From Stagonosporopsis chrysanthemi (taxonomy: Eukaryota; Ascomycota; Dothideomycetes; Pleosporales; Didymellaceae), in assembly GCA_022560025.1 (NCBI GenBank), contig JAFISE010000011.1, forward strand, positions 1-64,000: DNA of 64,000 bases. The letters run 5' to 3'. Shown here in pieces: positions 44,677-55,669 of the stretch. Position numbers and translations under genes: made by a program. The notes beneath the pieces were generated by a model, which saw only the letters and a list, made by a program, of their open reading frames with translations, did no database searches and was not told where the DNA came from. Every line of letters starts with the position of its first letter. Position 1 is the stretch's first letter.

Positions 44677-47483
44677 GTTGTGGTGGTGATAACGGCGGCG
44701 ATGAACCCAGGTCCGGGAAGAAGGGCAACCTTTTCAATTGGCGATCTTAATCTGCACCGAAAGATAAAAGTGAAGTAATCCTTGGCAGACCCAAGCCACA
44801 GTCGATGAGCAGTAAGTGTAAGAGTGAGTGGTCAGGCTCCACCTCTTTCTTAACAGAACGAGAGTGTGGGGAAGGACGGTAGAAGGAGTGGACAGCTGGG
44901 TACCGGTGGTGCGGGACAGGTCAAGCAGATGTCACATACGCGAAAGGAGAGAAGTACACCTGCCAGGGAGCGAGTCGATGCCGGGACCTGATGAAGCAGG
45001 ACGGGACTTGCACATGGACTGGGGCCTCTGGAAAAGAGAGTAGGCAGGAAGCAGTTCAGGCGCGATCCAAGACGACGAGCGGTAAGGGAGTGTAAATAGC
45101 AAATCGGCAGCATCCGACCAACTGTGTCACCCATTTCTGGGAGGGGTGAACCCTGTGCGACCTAGAGGGAGCATTCAGCCTAGGGAGAGGACGCGTGAAC
45201 TGCAGCGCCATGGCGGAGAGCTGTGTCACAGGCGCCGCCACTGGTACACAGACTGCAACCTTGCAATGCCCATAGCAGGCGCAGTTATGCTGCTTGTATG
45301 GAAGGGTCATTCGGTTGCCTCGAAACTTGACGGCCAGCATGTGGTCCACGGAAGTGTAGATGCCAGAAGAGAAGTCAGGATGGAAGCTCGAGGAACGACG
45401 CGTGCTCGGACCATTCGGCGATCATCGTCCTCAAAACTCACACAACACAGGCGTCAGATCACCAAGCGCGACGTCTCCGCATTAGGCTACATACCAAGCG
45501 CTGCTTTACCCAGATGGAAGCTATCGCATCACTCGCCGCACCCTGCTCCGAAGATGTCGGGTGAAGACGCAGGTACAGCTCTCAGCTCTGTTGGCTTGGA
45601 CGTCTACCACCCCGTCAGACCATTTTGCGCCGAGCGCTTGCTCAGCCAACGTCTGAACGCAGCTTGGATCCACCAGCGACCGGCACGTACATGCAGTGCC
45701 GACGTTTCAGTTCTGTGTAGGACCTGATCCTGCCGCCCGGCAGCGATCCTCCGTTCATGCAGCCCGTGCATCTCTCACTTCCAAGCTGGGCAGACGAGGA
45801 ACGTCGCCTTGCGTTTCGCCCTCCTGTCACTTCTGAAAGGTTTCACGTCCAGTTTTCTAGAAGCTAGTTGCTTTGCCTCGTTCCTGTCGAGCAAGCGTCA
45901 ACGTGGATGTCAAACCTTAACACTGCGGATACGACGTCCGCTTTGGGCGCTGTGCGCGGCTCCCAGAACATTGACCAAGAATGCACTACGCCTCTACCTC
46001 TCGATACGAGAAGACCCGGATCAGGCAAGAGCAGCTGATGCGGGGAAGTGATGCGGTGAGAATGTGGCTGTATCAGACCAGCTAGGAGCCTGATGCCTTC
46101 CAGCTGTGGAAGGTTGCATCACTCTTACTATTCCCAGGACGTGTGGAGCTCGATCAAAAGCCTGCTCCCATTCTGTGGAGATGCCGATGCCACAGCCAGA
46201 TCGAATCGGCATTCAGCCGGCTGAGCAACTAGCCAACAGGACCCTTTCACTAAGACATCGCACGAAGCCCCACACAGTTATCGACAGCAGTGGCGAGGTG
46301 CTGGAAATCAGCTGTTCAGTCTCTCATGATTGGCTCCATGCCCCTAGCCCCTGCATCGAGTACTTCCTCAGCGACCATTTGGTCGAGGTCGGCCTGCTCA
46401 AACATATGAAAGGCCAATACATTTGTGAACAGCATCACCCTTAGCAAATGTTGGGAGTAGGACGCCCCACTTGTTATGCACCGATCCGCGATCCCGGATC
46501 TCGACCGTTTGTGTGTGACGATATTCACGAGTCGAGTAAGGTAACGTGGTGTAGCGCTCTCACAACGACACATTCGATCTTTCTACCAGCTATGTTATAC
46601 GAGGCGTGTTGGCATGAATACCTGCCTGGCACTAACAAGCTGGTCATTTGATATTTGAGCTCCAAATCCACCTCGACACTCAGTCCATACCATGGCATCG
46701 GGACCTAAGAACATCGCAATGATGACCAGCACTGCCCAATCCATCCTGACGGCCCCAATCCCTCCCTCAAACACTGCCATATTCGATCTCAGAGCTCACT
46801 GCTGACGAATTCTCTATAGCGCTCGGTCCTTCGTCACGTTCTGTCAGGCATTGTAACGCACACCCCACCGCTGGTGCGACGCACAAGATGTGTCACCCGC
46901 TCAAGCACCCATACGACGCAGCCTAGGAAATTCTCCGCACGCTGAATAACGGCTACTATGCATGCCGTGGCTAGGCTGTGTGTTTGCATGTCACTACCTC
47001 ACTGCTTCCATGCGCGTCCCTCTTTGCCGTAAAGAGGTGACGGCTTTACTGCGGACCCACTCCACCCACATGTCACGGTTGGCGGACATGCTCATTTGTA
47101 GTGACAGCATGTGCGTCCTTTACTGTTTCACGGTGACGGTGTACCTGCGTCGAGATTGGGAGAGTGTTGATGGGTATCTGTTGTGTGTAGGCTCTTATCG
47201 AGAGCCTTATGCGACGACTGTACTGCTGTCACGGAATTTTTTGCAAGTGATTAGATTGGCAAGTTGGTTACAGGCCACTACTTTGGAATCATATTTGCGT
47301 TTGAGCGTGGCAGAAGCTCTGTTGGCTGACAGAGGCCGTCTGCAGAATGTTAACTATCTGAAGCTGTCCTACATGAGGGCTGCTAGATCGTCGCTCACAA
47401 CCTCGGTCAACCCATCCATACGTGGAACTATTAGATTCTTGACTCAAGCAGAAAGCAAGCAAAGCCATTCCCAAACACATCCC
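44677..47483. other. intergenic, 2.8 kb
   Basis: Promoter side of the 7TM-RGS gene and 3' flank of the histidine phosphatase gene. Frames of up to 193 codons (45146-45727, plus) are Arg/Ser/His-rich and have no recognisable domain, so I do not call them genes. No RIP signature and no repeat was noticed. Confidence 0.55.
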
Positions 47484-49250
47484 TCACTCGTATCCAGCAA
47501 CCTCAACCTCCTCAGGGAACGCAGGAGAATCGAGTCTCGAGTTACACGCCACCTTCCAGTTCTTGGGCGTGATCTTATCAACTACGCTTTTGAACGTCTC
47601 CAACGTGCAGAAAGTCGTGTCGCCCTCGAGATGCTTGCCTGGCGCTTTGCATGCCGGAACCTGCATAACTTTGTCATTGTATCTGATGCGCACGTAGTAG
47701 CCTTGCAGTTCTTCGCGCTGCGCTGGGGAGAGGTCGGCGAGAGGCCTACGTGCAATGCCGTCCGACTCCGGTGCGTCAGCCAGGGTCGCTGTATTTGTTC
47801 GGCCGAAAAGAGATGACCACCAGCTCTGGGCTTTAGGAGGGGCACTCTGATTCAAGGTGGGCGTTACGGGTCGCAACGGCGTTGTAGCTGTCTTGGCTTT
47901 GAAGAGCTCGAAGGCGATGTGGCTGGTGAACGGTGGCCAATTCTCTTTTTCAAACGCGCCCAACGCGCTCAACGCAGCTGCGAGCGTGGTGTCGTGACAG
48001 CCTGAGAGAGCGAGTCTGGTGCTGGTTTCACCACCTCGGCCACGACCCAACGCGCCATCAGTGCCGCCGATCTCGAGAAGACCATCACGGCCATTACGTT
48101 CGACACTGCCGGTCATACGGGATGTGACGTCGCCTAACAGAGCTCCAATGCCGAGCATGCGGTACTCGGCTGACTCGTTGTAGCCGGCAAACCACTCTTC
48201 CACAGCAACCTTGTCAATGATAGCGCGTGCTTTAGAGTCATAGAAGACCTTTGGTAGCTTGGTTTCTGGACCATGGGCATCTGTTGCATTAATCGTATCC
48301 ATAATACCTGCCAGCCTTGGTTTAGAGTCCACTGCCACCTTGGTTTGATCTGGCATGTACTTTGAGAACAGCTTTGAGAGGTACTGCATGTCCTCGGAGT
48401 CGTTCCATCGTTCTGCGGACCGTTGTGCAAAGGCACGGCTGAGCTGACCAAAACGTCTACAACTAGCGTCATTGGGGAAAAGTGTCTCGTCTGCGGGTGT
48501 CCTAGTAAGAATAGTAGGAGGAGGGAAGTCAGCCGTACGTGCGGACGGCGGGTAGAACCCCCAGAATGCTTGTTGAACAGATTCCAGCGCCCGGGGAATG
48601 GGTGTAGCCCGTAGGTAGATCATGTCACTGTCAGCAATAAGCTCTGGCATGAATCGAAGCTGGTCGACATAGAGATGACGAAGGCGTTCGCCCAGAGCTA
48701 GGGTGGTCTGGCGACCTTTGTCGGTGAGCTCTCCTGGTTGGCAAACAGCGTCAAACTCATTCTTAGGCCCTGACGCAATCACTGTCTTCAGTCAGTGTTG
48801 TTCGAAAACTAAATTTTGCACTGATGCACCTGGCCCATCGTCTGCTCCAAAAGTCTCGATCCTTCGGCGGTACTTGAGTTGGTCCCACTGCGTGAAATCC
48901 TTGGTACTCATGATCACGCTCGACAACTGACGTGCGGCGTTGCAATACGGCCAATCTGATACTATCAGCACTTCATAGCCAGAGCTGTCCAAGGAGATAT
49001 ACATGGCTGGAGACCAGTCTGAAGGAAGTTAGTTCTCGGTGTACAGTAGTGGTATAGAACTGGCATACGTTCTGGAAACGTGGGGATACCGGAGTCCGTT
49101 CACCATGGCGCAGAAGCTTTAGACTGTCAGATCGACTCCAGAATTGGAGTCGTAGCTCACAATTTGGACAAGTTGCAATTCCAACTCTTTAGGATAAAGC
49201 TTGTCGAGTTGATCCTGCGAGTAGAACGCTCTGGGGATGTGGGTGGTCAT
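47484..49250 (-). CDS. histidine acid phosphatase family protein (lysophosphatidic/acid phosphatase-like)
   Basis: At least four exons. Exon 1 is 49161-49250 (MTTHIPRAFYSQ to ELQLVQI). Exon 2 starts at 49116 and carries the catalytic LLRHGERTPVSPRF. An exon ending at 48830 reads SDWPYCNAARQLSSVI and RRRIETFGADDGP. The last exon, 47484-48781, begins VIASGPKNEF and contains PGELTDKGRQT, the second catalytic pair GCHDTTLAAALSALG, and the tail. RHG-x-R-x-P and HD are the two halves of the histidine phosphatase active site. The junction after exon 2 is unresolved: canonical GTATGC gives the wrong phase, while a GC donor 4 bases further on would join FQNVY to WPYCNAARQ. The whole resembles the fungal homologues of ACP2/ACP6-like phosphatases. 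No signal peptide is evident. Confidence 0.8.
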
Positions 49251-49640
49251 GACGCCGATGGGAATGCACCAAGAGTGCAGTTGACGAAAGAAGCTCACTG
49301 AAGCGCGTAACGCTCATATACAGGCTTATGTAGCTGAGGTTCAATTAAGTTGAGTGGGCGTTAAGTTCAGCGAGTCGCGGTTGCTGATCGAGACACGTGA
49401 TGTCATAGCCTCGGGAGCTTGCCTCTTCAAGCTAGCGCGCGGATTCTGGAGATGCGCATAGCTCCAGGCTCCGCATGTAGAACAATCGACAGCAGTCTAG
49501 GCGCGAGGGAGTTGCAGTCTTGCTTCTCGTAACGGGCAATTGATAGGTTGTACAGAAGCGTGAGTATCAACTTGCGTCCCAACCTGCTCAACTGACGTGG
49601 CTGCTAGTCTTGCTCCTGCTTGCACATTCAACTGCTTGCC
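49251..49640. promoter_or_regulatory. divergent promoter region, 390 bp
   Basis: Between the starts of the histidine phosphatase (minus) and the PPR protein (plus). No gene and no clear motif. Confidence 0.5.
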
Positions 49641-52550
49641 ATGTTAAGCTCGTACGTCTGCCGTCAATGTAGAGCGCGTCTACACCCTCGCCGTATACCG
49701 ACCAAAACTCCTCAATGCCAGCCTCGAGCTACTTTCATCTCGTTGCGTAACAAGCAACCACAACAGGACACCGAGCAGAACGAAGCTCAGACGCAATCGG
49801 CCGACACGAACACCGCAACAGAGAGCGACCAGCCATCCTCGTACAATCTCTTCGATCGAAGTCAGACAAGCAGCCAACTTTCCAGCAATGACGGTCGACG
49901 CGTTGGAAGATACTCACGGTACGTGCGCAACGGTGCAGGCGATCCGCCAGAGTCTCTGGATGCCGCACTACCAGAAGAGATTAAGAGCGCTGAAGCTGAA
50001 GGCCCGGCTTATACTTTGAGGATCATATCACGGATGCAAAATCAAGGACTGGACGATGCGTGGGCATTGTTCAAGAAGACGTACACCTCGGCTGATTGCG
50101 AAGCGCTCACCAACCCTTCTGCGAGAGACATTCGTCTAATCAACGAACGAGATTTCTTTAGCAGCGTTGTGGGTCAAATCGTTAGGCAATTCTGCACAAA
50201 TCCGGCGCTAGTAGTCTCCCCTACAACTGCTCTCTTCAAATACGAGCAACTCGGCATCGCATCTCCAGTGTTATGGGTCAAGAGAGTGATCGAACCTCTG
50301 ACACGACAAGTCATGCTTGCAGCCAACCAGGCTAGCCAATCTTCGCAGCGAGATCTACCCTCCCTCCTTGCCGAGCTGGTTTCTGTGTGGCGATTGTTCT
50401 TTCAGTGCAGAGGAACAGGCAATAATCCACTAGAGACTATCAGCTCGACATGGAACCTACCTGCTGTAGATGCTTTGCCTCATCGTTTCCAGACGGATGA
50501 CTTCAATTACCGTTTACAGGATTTCCATCCGAAGTGTGTTGGCAGTTCAACCCTCGGGTTTTGTGCTGTGTATATGTTCAACTTGTCGGATGCCATCAAT
50601 GCCAATGAGTCTCTCCGACTTCAAGCATCCCCATTTCTGGACTTTTTGGTTCGCGTATTGGCAGGCGCAAGAGTGAATGCGGTTTTGAAATATCCAGCGT
50701 ACTCGGCAGACTTCAAGAAGCTGCCTGAAGATGTGCAGGTCGAGATCACAAAGGAAATTGGAGCAGCCCCTGCAAGAGCTTTGAGTGCTTTGGGCCGACA
50801 GCAGTGGAGTGGTTCTGGCACAGATACAAGCAATACTGACCAATCGCAAGCTACAACTGACCTAGAGTCCTTCAATCTCAAGGCCATTGCACGTGCAGTG
50901 GAATCGAGGACCGCACCTGTGATACTTGAGAGGCACTGGAACCGGATTGTCAGAGACTACACACAAGACAACAAAACTTTGATACCGTCTACTATCTACA
51001 ACGCCTTCCTTTCTGGATATTTGGTTCTTCGCCAGGCTTCTCGCTCAGTCGAAGTGTGGAACCACATGATATCAAACGGCGTCAAGCCTGAGATGCGAAC
51101 TTGGGTTGCCATGCTTGAAGGGTGCGAGAAGGCAAAGGATTTTGAGGGTTTCAATGCGATGTGGCAGCGCATGTCGAGCACAGGAATCGAACCAGACAAC
51201 TATGCTTGGACGACACGCATACATGGTCTGATGTCGTTCCGTCAGATCGATCTTGGCCTACGAGCTCTTGATGAAATGGGAAAGAGGTGGCAATCAGCAG
51301 AGGCCGTCCAGAATACCCCTCCATCTAACTCCAGGAGCCCTAAAGGCGCGAAACATCTTCCTGCGCCTTCGAATATTGTCAACAAATGCACAAAGCCAAC
51401 TGCGGAGGTGATCAATGGCGCTATATCTGGTATCGTACAATTGCCACAGAGCGCTCGTATGGATCAGCGGAGGCGCATCGACTACGTGCAGAAGATCCTA
51501 AAGTGGGGATCACAATTCGACATCAAGCCAAACACGCGCACGTTTAACATTTTGATTCAACTATATCTCAACGCAGGCGACTATGCCACCGCATTTAAGG
51601 TGCTGAAACAGATGGAGCTGAACGGAATCGAAGCGGATATCTCGACACACACCATGCTCATTACAGCGACGTTCGAGAATGGATCACTGGACGACCTGTC
51701 CGAAGCAGATCGAGCGAGCCGTGTTGTCCACATGTTCGAAGAGCTTGAGTCTGGGGGGATGCGTCTCAATGACTATGTTTATTCCACAGCCATCGACCGG
51801 CTATTGAAGCAGTATGGCAGCCATGATGCTGTGCGTACAATCATCAAACACATGCGAAGCCGCAATATTTCGCCCAGCGCACATGCTTATACGTCGCTCA
51901 TTACACACTATTTCCAACAAGAGCCACCAGCCATCGCAGCGGTGGACTCTCTGCTGCAACAAATCTTCGACTCTCGACACGAGGACACAGACAAGGTTCT
52001 CTTCGACCGCACCATCGAAGGGTATGCCGCCCATGGCGAGATAGGCAAGATGATGAGCGTCCTCACCCGCATGTCCAAGAACGGCCAGCACCCGGGCTTC
52101 CGAGCACTCACGGCCGTGATACGAGCGCTCGTTGCTGGCGGCGAGATTGATCGCGCGCGTTTCATTGTACGTGATGTGCAGCGGGGCGAGGGCGTAGCAA
52201 AAGGTGGTGTCACAGGCTGGTTCAGTGATGAGAAATACTTCCTGGACACTGCACAGGATTTGGGCATCGGGTCGGACGAGCAACGCATGGGAGACGCCTT
52301 CAAGATGAGAAAGGATATGAAGGCACTGGACGAGCAGATTGAGGCGCGCTTACAGGAGGAGCGGAATGCGATCGAAAGGCAACCACAGCCTGAGGCAGCC
52401 AGACAAGCACACGGGCCTCAGTGGGAGTCTGCCGATATCCAAAAAGCCCCGGAGCGACGCATGCCAGAGCCGAGAGACATGGGGCCGCTTGAGGAAGACA
52501 TCCATGGTTTCCTCGATAGCGATGCTGATACTCAGGCTAGATACCAATAG
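49641..52550 (+). CDS. mitochondrial-type pentatricopeptide repeat (PPR) protein
   Basis: A 969-residue single-exon frame beginning MLSSYVCRQCRARLHPRRIP. This is the basic, Cys-containing presequence seen on many fungal mitochondrial proteins. An ATG 7 codons upstream (49620) is also in frame but would add HIQLLA before it. PPR-like helical pairs occupy about residues 440-840: STIYNAFLSGYLVLRQASRS, PEMRTWVAMLEGCEKAKDFE, NTRTFNILIQLYLNAGDYAT, ISTHTMLITATFENG, NDYVYSTAIDRLLKQYG and SAHAYTSLITHYFQQ. PPR proteins bind organellar RNA and control its processing or translation. The layout recalls the Neurospora CYA-5/yeast Pet309 type, but I cannot assign orthology. The carboxyl end is Gln/Glu/Pro-rich and probably disordered. 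Confidence 0.88.
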   Translation: MLSSYVCRQCRARLHPRRIPTKTPQCQPRATFISLRNKQPQQDTEQNEAQTQSADTNTATESDQPSSYNLFDRSQTSSQLSSNDGRRVGRYSRYVRNGAGDPPESLDAALPEEIKSAEAEGPAYTLRIISRMQNQGLDDAWALFKKTYTSADCEALTNPSARDIRLINERDFFSSVVGQIVRQFCTNPALVVSPTTALFKYEQLGIASPVLWVKRVIEPLTRQVMLAANQASQSSQRDLPSLLAELVSVWRLFFQCRGTGNNPLETISSTWNLPAVDALPHRFQTDDFNYRLQDFHPKCVGSSTLGFCAVYMFNLSDAINANESLRLQASPFLDFLVRVLAGARVNAVLKYPAYSADFKKLPEDVQVEITKEIGAAPARALSALGRQQWSGSGTDTSNTDQSQATTDLESFNLKAIARAVESRTAPVILERHWNRIVRDYTQDNKTLIPSTIYNAFLSGYLVLRQASRSVEVWNHMISNGVKPEMRTWVAMLEGCEKAKDFEGFNAMWQRMSSTGIEPDNYAWTTRIHGLMSFRQIDLGLRALDEMGKRWQSAEAVQNTPPSNSRSPKGAKHLPAPSNIVNKCTKPTAEVINGAISGIVQLPQSARMDQRRRIDYVQKILKWGSQFDIKPNTRTFNILIQLYLNAGDYATAFKVLKQMELNGIEADISTHTMLITATFENGSLDDLSEADRASRVVHMFEELESGGMRLNDYVYSTAIDRLLKQYGSHDAVRTIIKHMRSRNISPSAHAYTSLITHYFQQEPPAIAAVDSLLQQIFDSRHEDTDKVLFDRTIEGYAAHGEIGKMMSVLTRMSKNGQHPGFRALTAVIRALVAGGEIDRARFIVRDVQRGEGVAKGGVTGWFSDEKYFLDTAQDLGIGSDEQRMGDAFKMRKDMKALDEQIEARLQEERNAIERQPQPEAARQAHGPQWESADIQKAPERRMPEPRDMGPLEEDIHGFLDSDADTQARYQ

Positions 52551-55500
52551 TCTAGCGGCCTCGTCAGCTCGATAAAAATCTGTACAGCAAAGCCTCAGGC
52601 CTCGTGGCTCGTAGCAAGCCACGCCCTCGTTGTACACCACACTTTAGCTATAGCCCGGCATCACGCCAAACACAATGCACAACATCCGTGCCCGTACAAA
52701 CCTTTGCACAACCCTCGCACCACCCCTCGGCAATGCTGAACCCGCTTTCACCCACAACAGCGCACGCAACCAAGCTTCGTGCAAGACTCCCGATATCGCC
52801 GTCCCACATCGTCGACTCTGACGCATAAAGCACTAGAAAAGCGTCTCAACGCACAAGTCTTTGATGCCCTGCATGCTCAGGGCGCGTCGGGGCGCTGTCT
52901 GCCGCAACCGGAACGTACCAAGCGGGCTCTAGCGCGCCCTTCTTACTGGCGCGCAACCACGTTCTGGGAACTCTAAAACACTTGCGGTGGGGAAAACATC
53001 GTGCAACCACTGCGCTGGGTGGGCGTTACGACTAGCAAAACGGTTTCTGCTGCCGCGCAGTTGCTGCGCTGGCGAAAGAGGGTGCTTTTCTGTTCAAGCT
53101 ACTGCAAGGCACAAGTAAAATGAGGTTGGACACAGCACAACACAACGGTGCGGTTCCGCAGTTGTTCAGGCGGCTTTCAGGCCATGCGGATGCGTTCCGC
53201 TAGCTTCATCCTTTACGCTCTTGTCGAATAATCCTGAGAGTTTGTGGAGATTGATGTTTGCTTTCTTGCGTACGCAGCGAATCCATCCCGTCTTCCCGAA
53301 GCTATGGCGATTAGTGAGACTCGCACGGGGCGCTGGGCTGGATGCCGCATCTGCTGGGATGGACAGGTAGCGCCAGTGGAAGCTCATGTGCCGTGTAGGC
53401 TTCATGCCGGTGCACATACTCCTTTTTCGTTTGTTTGAGGCGGGCGATGTGGAGGCGAGGGAAGGGTCGTGGTCAAGCATGTGGTCGAGACTCGGTGTTA
53501 GTAGAGATAAGGGGGGTGAAGAAGCGGTGGCAGGCGTTGGCGAAGGATGAGCTGGCTGTGAAGTGAGATGGTTGTCAGATCGGCGATAGTCGATGAGCGG
53601 ACAGCATCAGATCGTGAAGGTAGAAGTGTGCAAGAAAAGCCCGGTTCCCTTGCCTTATCGTCGTTTCCGACTGCGAGATGCAGTTCCCTGAAAGAATTTC
53701 TCCAGTGACCAGACAGACTCAAGTCGCTTCTGCTATCCTCAGCTTATCGTGAACACAGCCTTGTATCGCAAGATGACTGTTGTTGACCGACCTGGGATGC
53801 CAGCATCGGCCAACTACTGATGTAGTCTTCTGCAAGGCTCGTTGCTAGGCGCAGCAGGCAAATTACGCAGCTGTACTGTAGACCATATGTAAGCCTGTAT
53901 AACCCAAGAATAGCACCAATTTAGGCTCTATCCTCGATGACTAACGTTCGATCTGGGCATGAATTGAAGTATAAGGCCGAACACGTCCTTAGCCTTGCGC
54001 GAAGTTCCTGTTGGCCAAACCATGTGGGCGCAGCACAGGGCCGCCGAGCTGGCATCTGGGTTGTCCTGAACATCACAATCTCTTCGATATCGATAGTGGA
54101 TGATGCTAGAGAGATGGAAGTCAAAAAACCCCCCCTGAGATACTGGATCAGGAAGTAGTGCGAATCGCTTTGAAGGTTTCCAAGCGTTCGTTGGCCGGAA
54201 CTTGCACGGTAAAAGCCGCAACGATTGTGCAGTGACAGCTTGACATCCGAGCGCCATGAAAACGGCGTGTTTCATGAGCGCCATAATCCGGAATTGAGGG
54301 CCAACCAGATGCTTATGTCAATCGTGCGCCAAAAGGTTTCGTACGTCTCTTGGAGGGTTGTGGTGGTCCGAGTCGCATCTCGAGAATGGTTCTGAACCTG
54401 GAATCTTTACGCTTTCAGATCTGGTTGAACGCTTCAGATCTAGCTGGACGCTTCAACGTCCAGCGCGTCCAGCTAGATCTGGTAAGGTGGTGTACGGGAG
54501 TCAGCATGTGTCGAACCAAGATGCCTCTCCGAACCGGAGAAGTTGGAATCAAGGTGTTACTGCGGGTCAGCTAGGAAGTGGCTGCAAAAATGACGTCCCA
54601 AGTGCTCCGCTTCAACGAGCGATCTTGACTTTAAGCTGCAAGGTAGAAACATGCGCTTTCGGGCCGCAACTTCTTGATGCTGAAGGCTTGTCGGCCATTC
54701 TGAATGCTGAATGGGATCGCAGCTGCCGAATCTAGAGGTCGAGCGTCACGTGATCCTATGGATAAGCATACAGCCCCTCGATTCTGAGTGACAGCAACCA
54801 GCGTCTGGAGGGAGTCTCACAGCGCCAATGCATTAATGCAAGGCGATGTACCAATCAGAGCGCCGTCGCGATTATGCCCCCGAGGAATCTGCACAGCCCC
54901 AGCTGTGTGATCGCGGTTTGTCCGTAGACCGTCGGGGTCGGTGGCTGCGAATCACCGCCCGCATGAGGTGTCGTAATGCCAGGCCTCGGTGTCTTCGCAA
55001 GTGTCTTGAGGTCTGTCAGACGGGAAGTCAATAGTCTTCGATAGTTGCTGCCGCTGGCATAGTCTTTCTCGTTTCACTCGATCCACGATGCAAGTGCAAA
55101 GTGGGGAGAAAGCTCGAGCACGAATCTGTCATCAAAGCACGATAGATTACAACTTCTGTATCGTCGAGAAATGACATTTGGCGCACAGATAGCCATGCCC
55201 GTGCCCTCAGCCAACTGGTGAGCGGCCGGACTGCGGAGGAAGGGATCGACAGAAAACTCAACTTGGCTGGGATGGGCTTGTCTAGTCCTAAAATAGGGCG
55301 ATTCAGCGCTCCGCCTCCCTGAAACGCCTCACACCGGCCCTAGCAAAAGACCGCCGGTGGCCCTCCTTGATCGACCGGATTTCTCATCGCTCTTGACACT
55401 TCACACTCACCAAACCACTCGCTATCTTATCACCATCGCTGTATCTCAACTTCTAAACCGCTCTTCAGACTCGATTCAAGCGACAAGACTTGAGGGCGGC

Positions 55501-55669
55501 CGTTGCTCAGCCACACTTTCGGCAGATCCGGACCCATAAACGAGCTGACGCGTTCTTCTGAAGCCTGCTAACCGCCTTGGTCCCTTCCCAACACCGTACC
55601 CCAAAGAACGTCTCTGCCTGCCTCAAGGCACTACCACAACTACCCAGGACCCTCCACACATACGCAACC
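52551..55669. other. intergenic, 3.1 kb, with long leader of the bZIP gene
   Basis: Only short unrelated frames are present. A 17-bp perfect inverted repeat lies at 54435-54481. From about 55340 the plus strand becomes C/T- and CA-rich (for example CACTTCACACTCACCAAACC), which looks like a long 5' UTR of the bZIP gene. No gene is supported. Confidence 0.55.
54435..54481. repeat. perfect 17-bp inverted repeat
   Basis: Arms CAGATCTAGCTGGACGC (54435-54451) and its exact reverse complement (54465-54481) enclose 13 bases. Part of the arm (GCTTCAGATCT, CGTCCAGC) recurs just outside and inside, giving a compact nested palindrome. It could be a cruciform or hairpin former, a binding site for a dimeric protein, or a relic of a small element. 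Confidence 0.85.

Noticed and set aside
45146..45727. 193-codon plus-strand frame as a gene
   Set aside because: Arg/His/Ser-rich, no family resemblance, overlapped by other short frames.
46962..47816. 284-codon plus-strand frame
   Set aside because: Its second half is the exact antisense of the conserved histidine phosphatase exon, and its first half has no recognisable content or leader.
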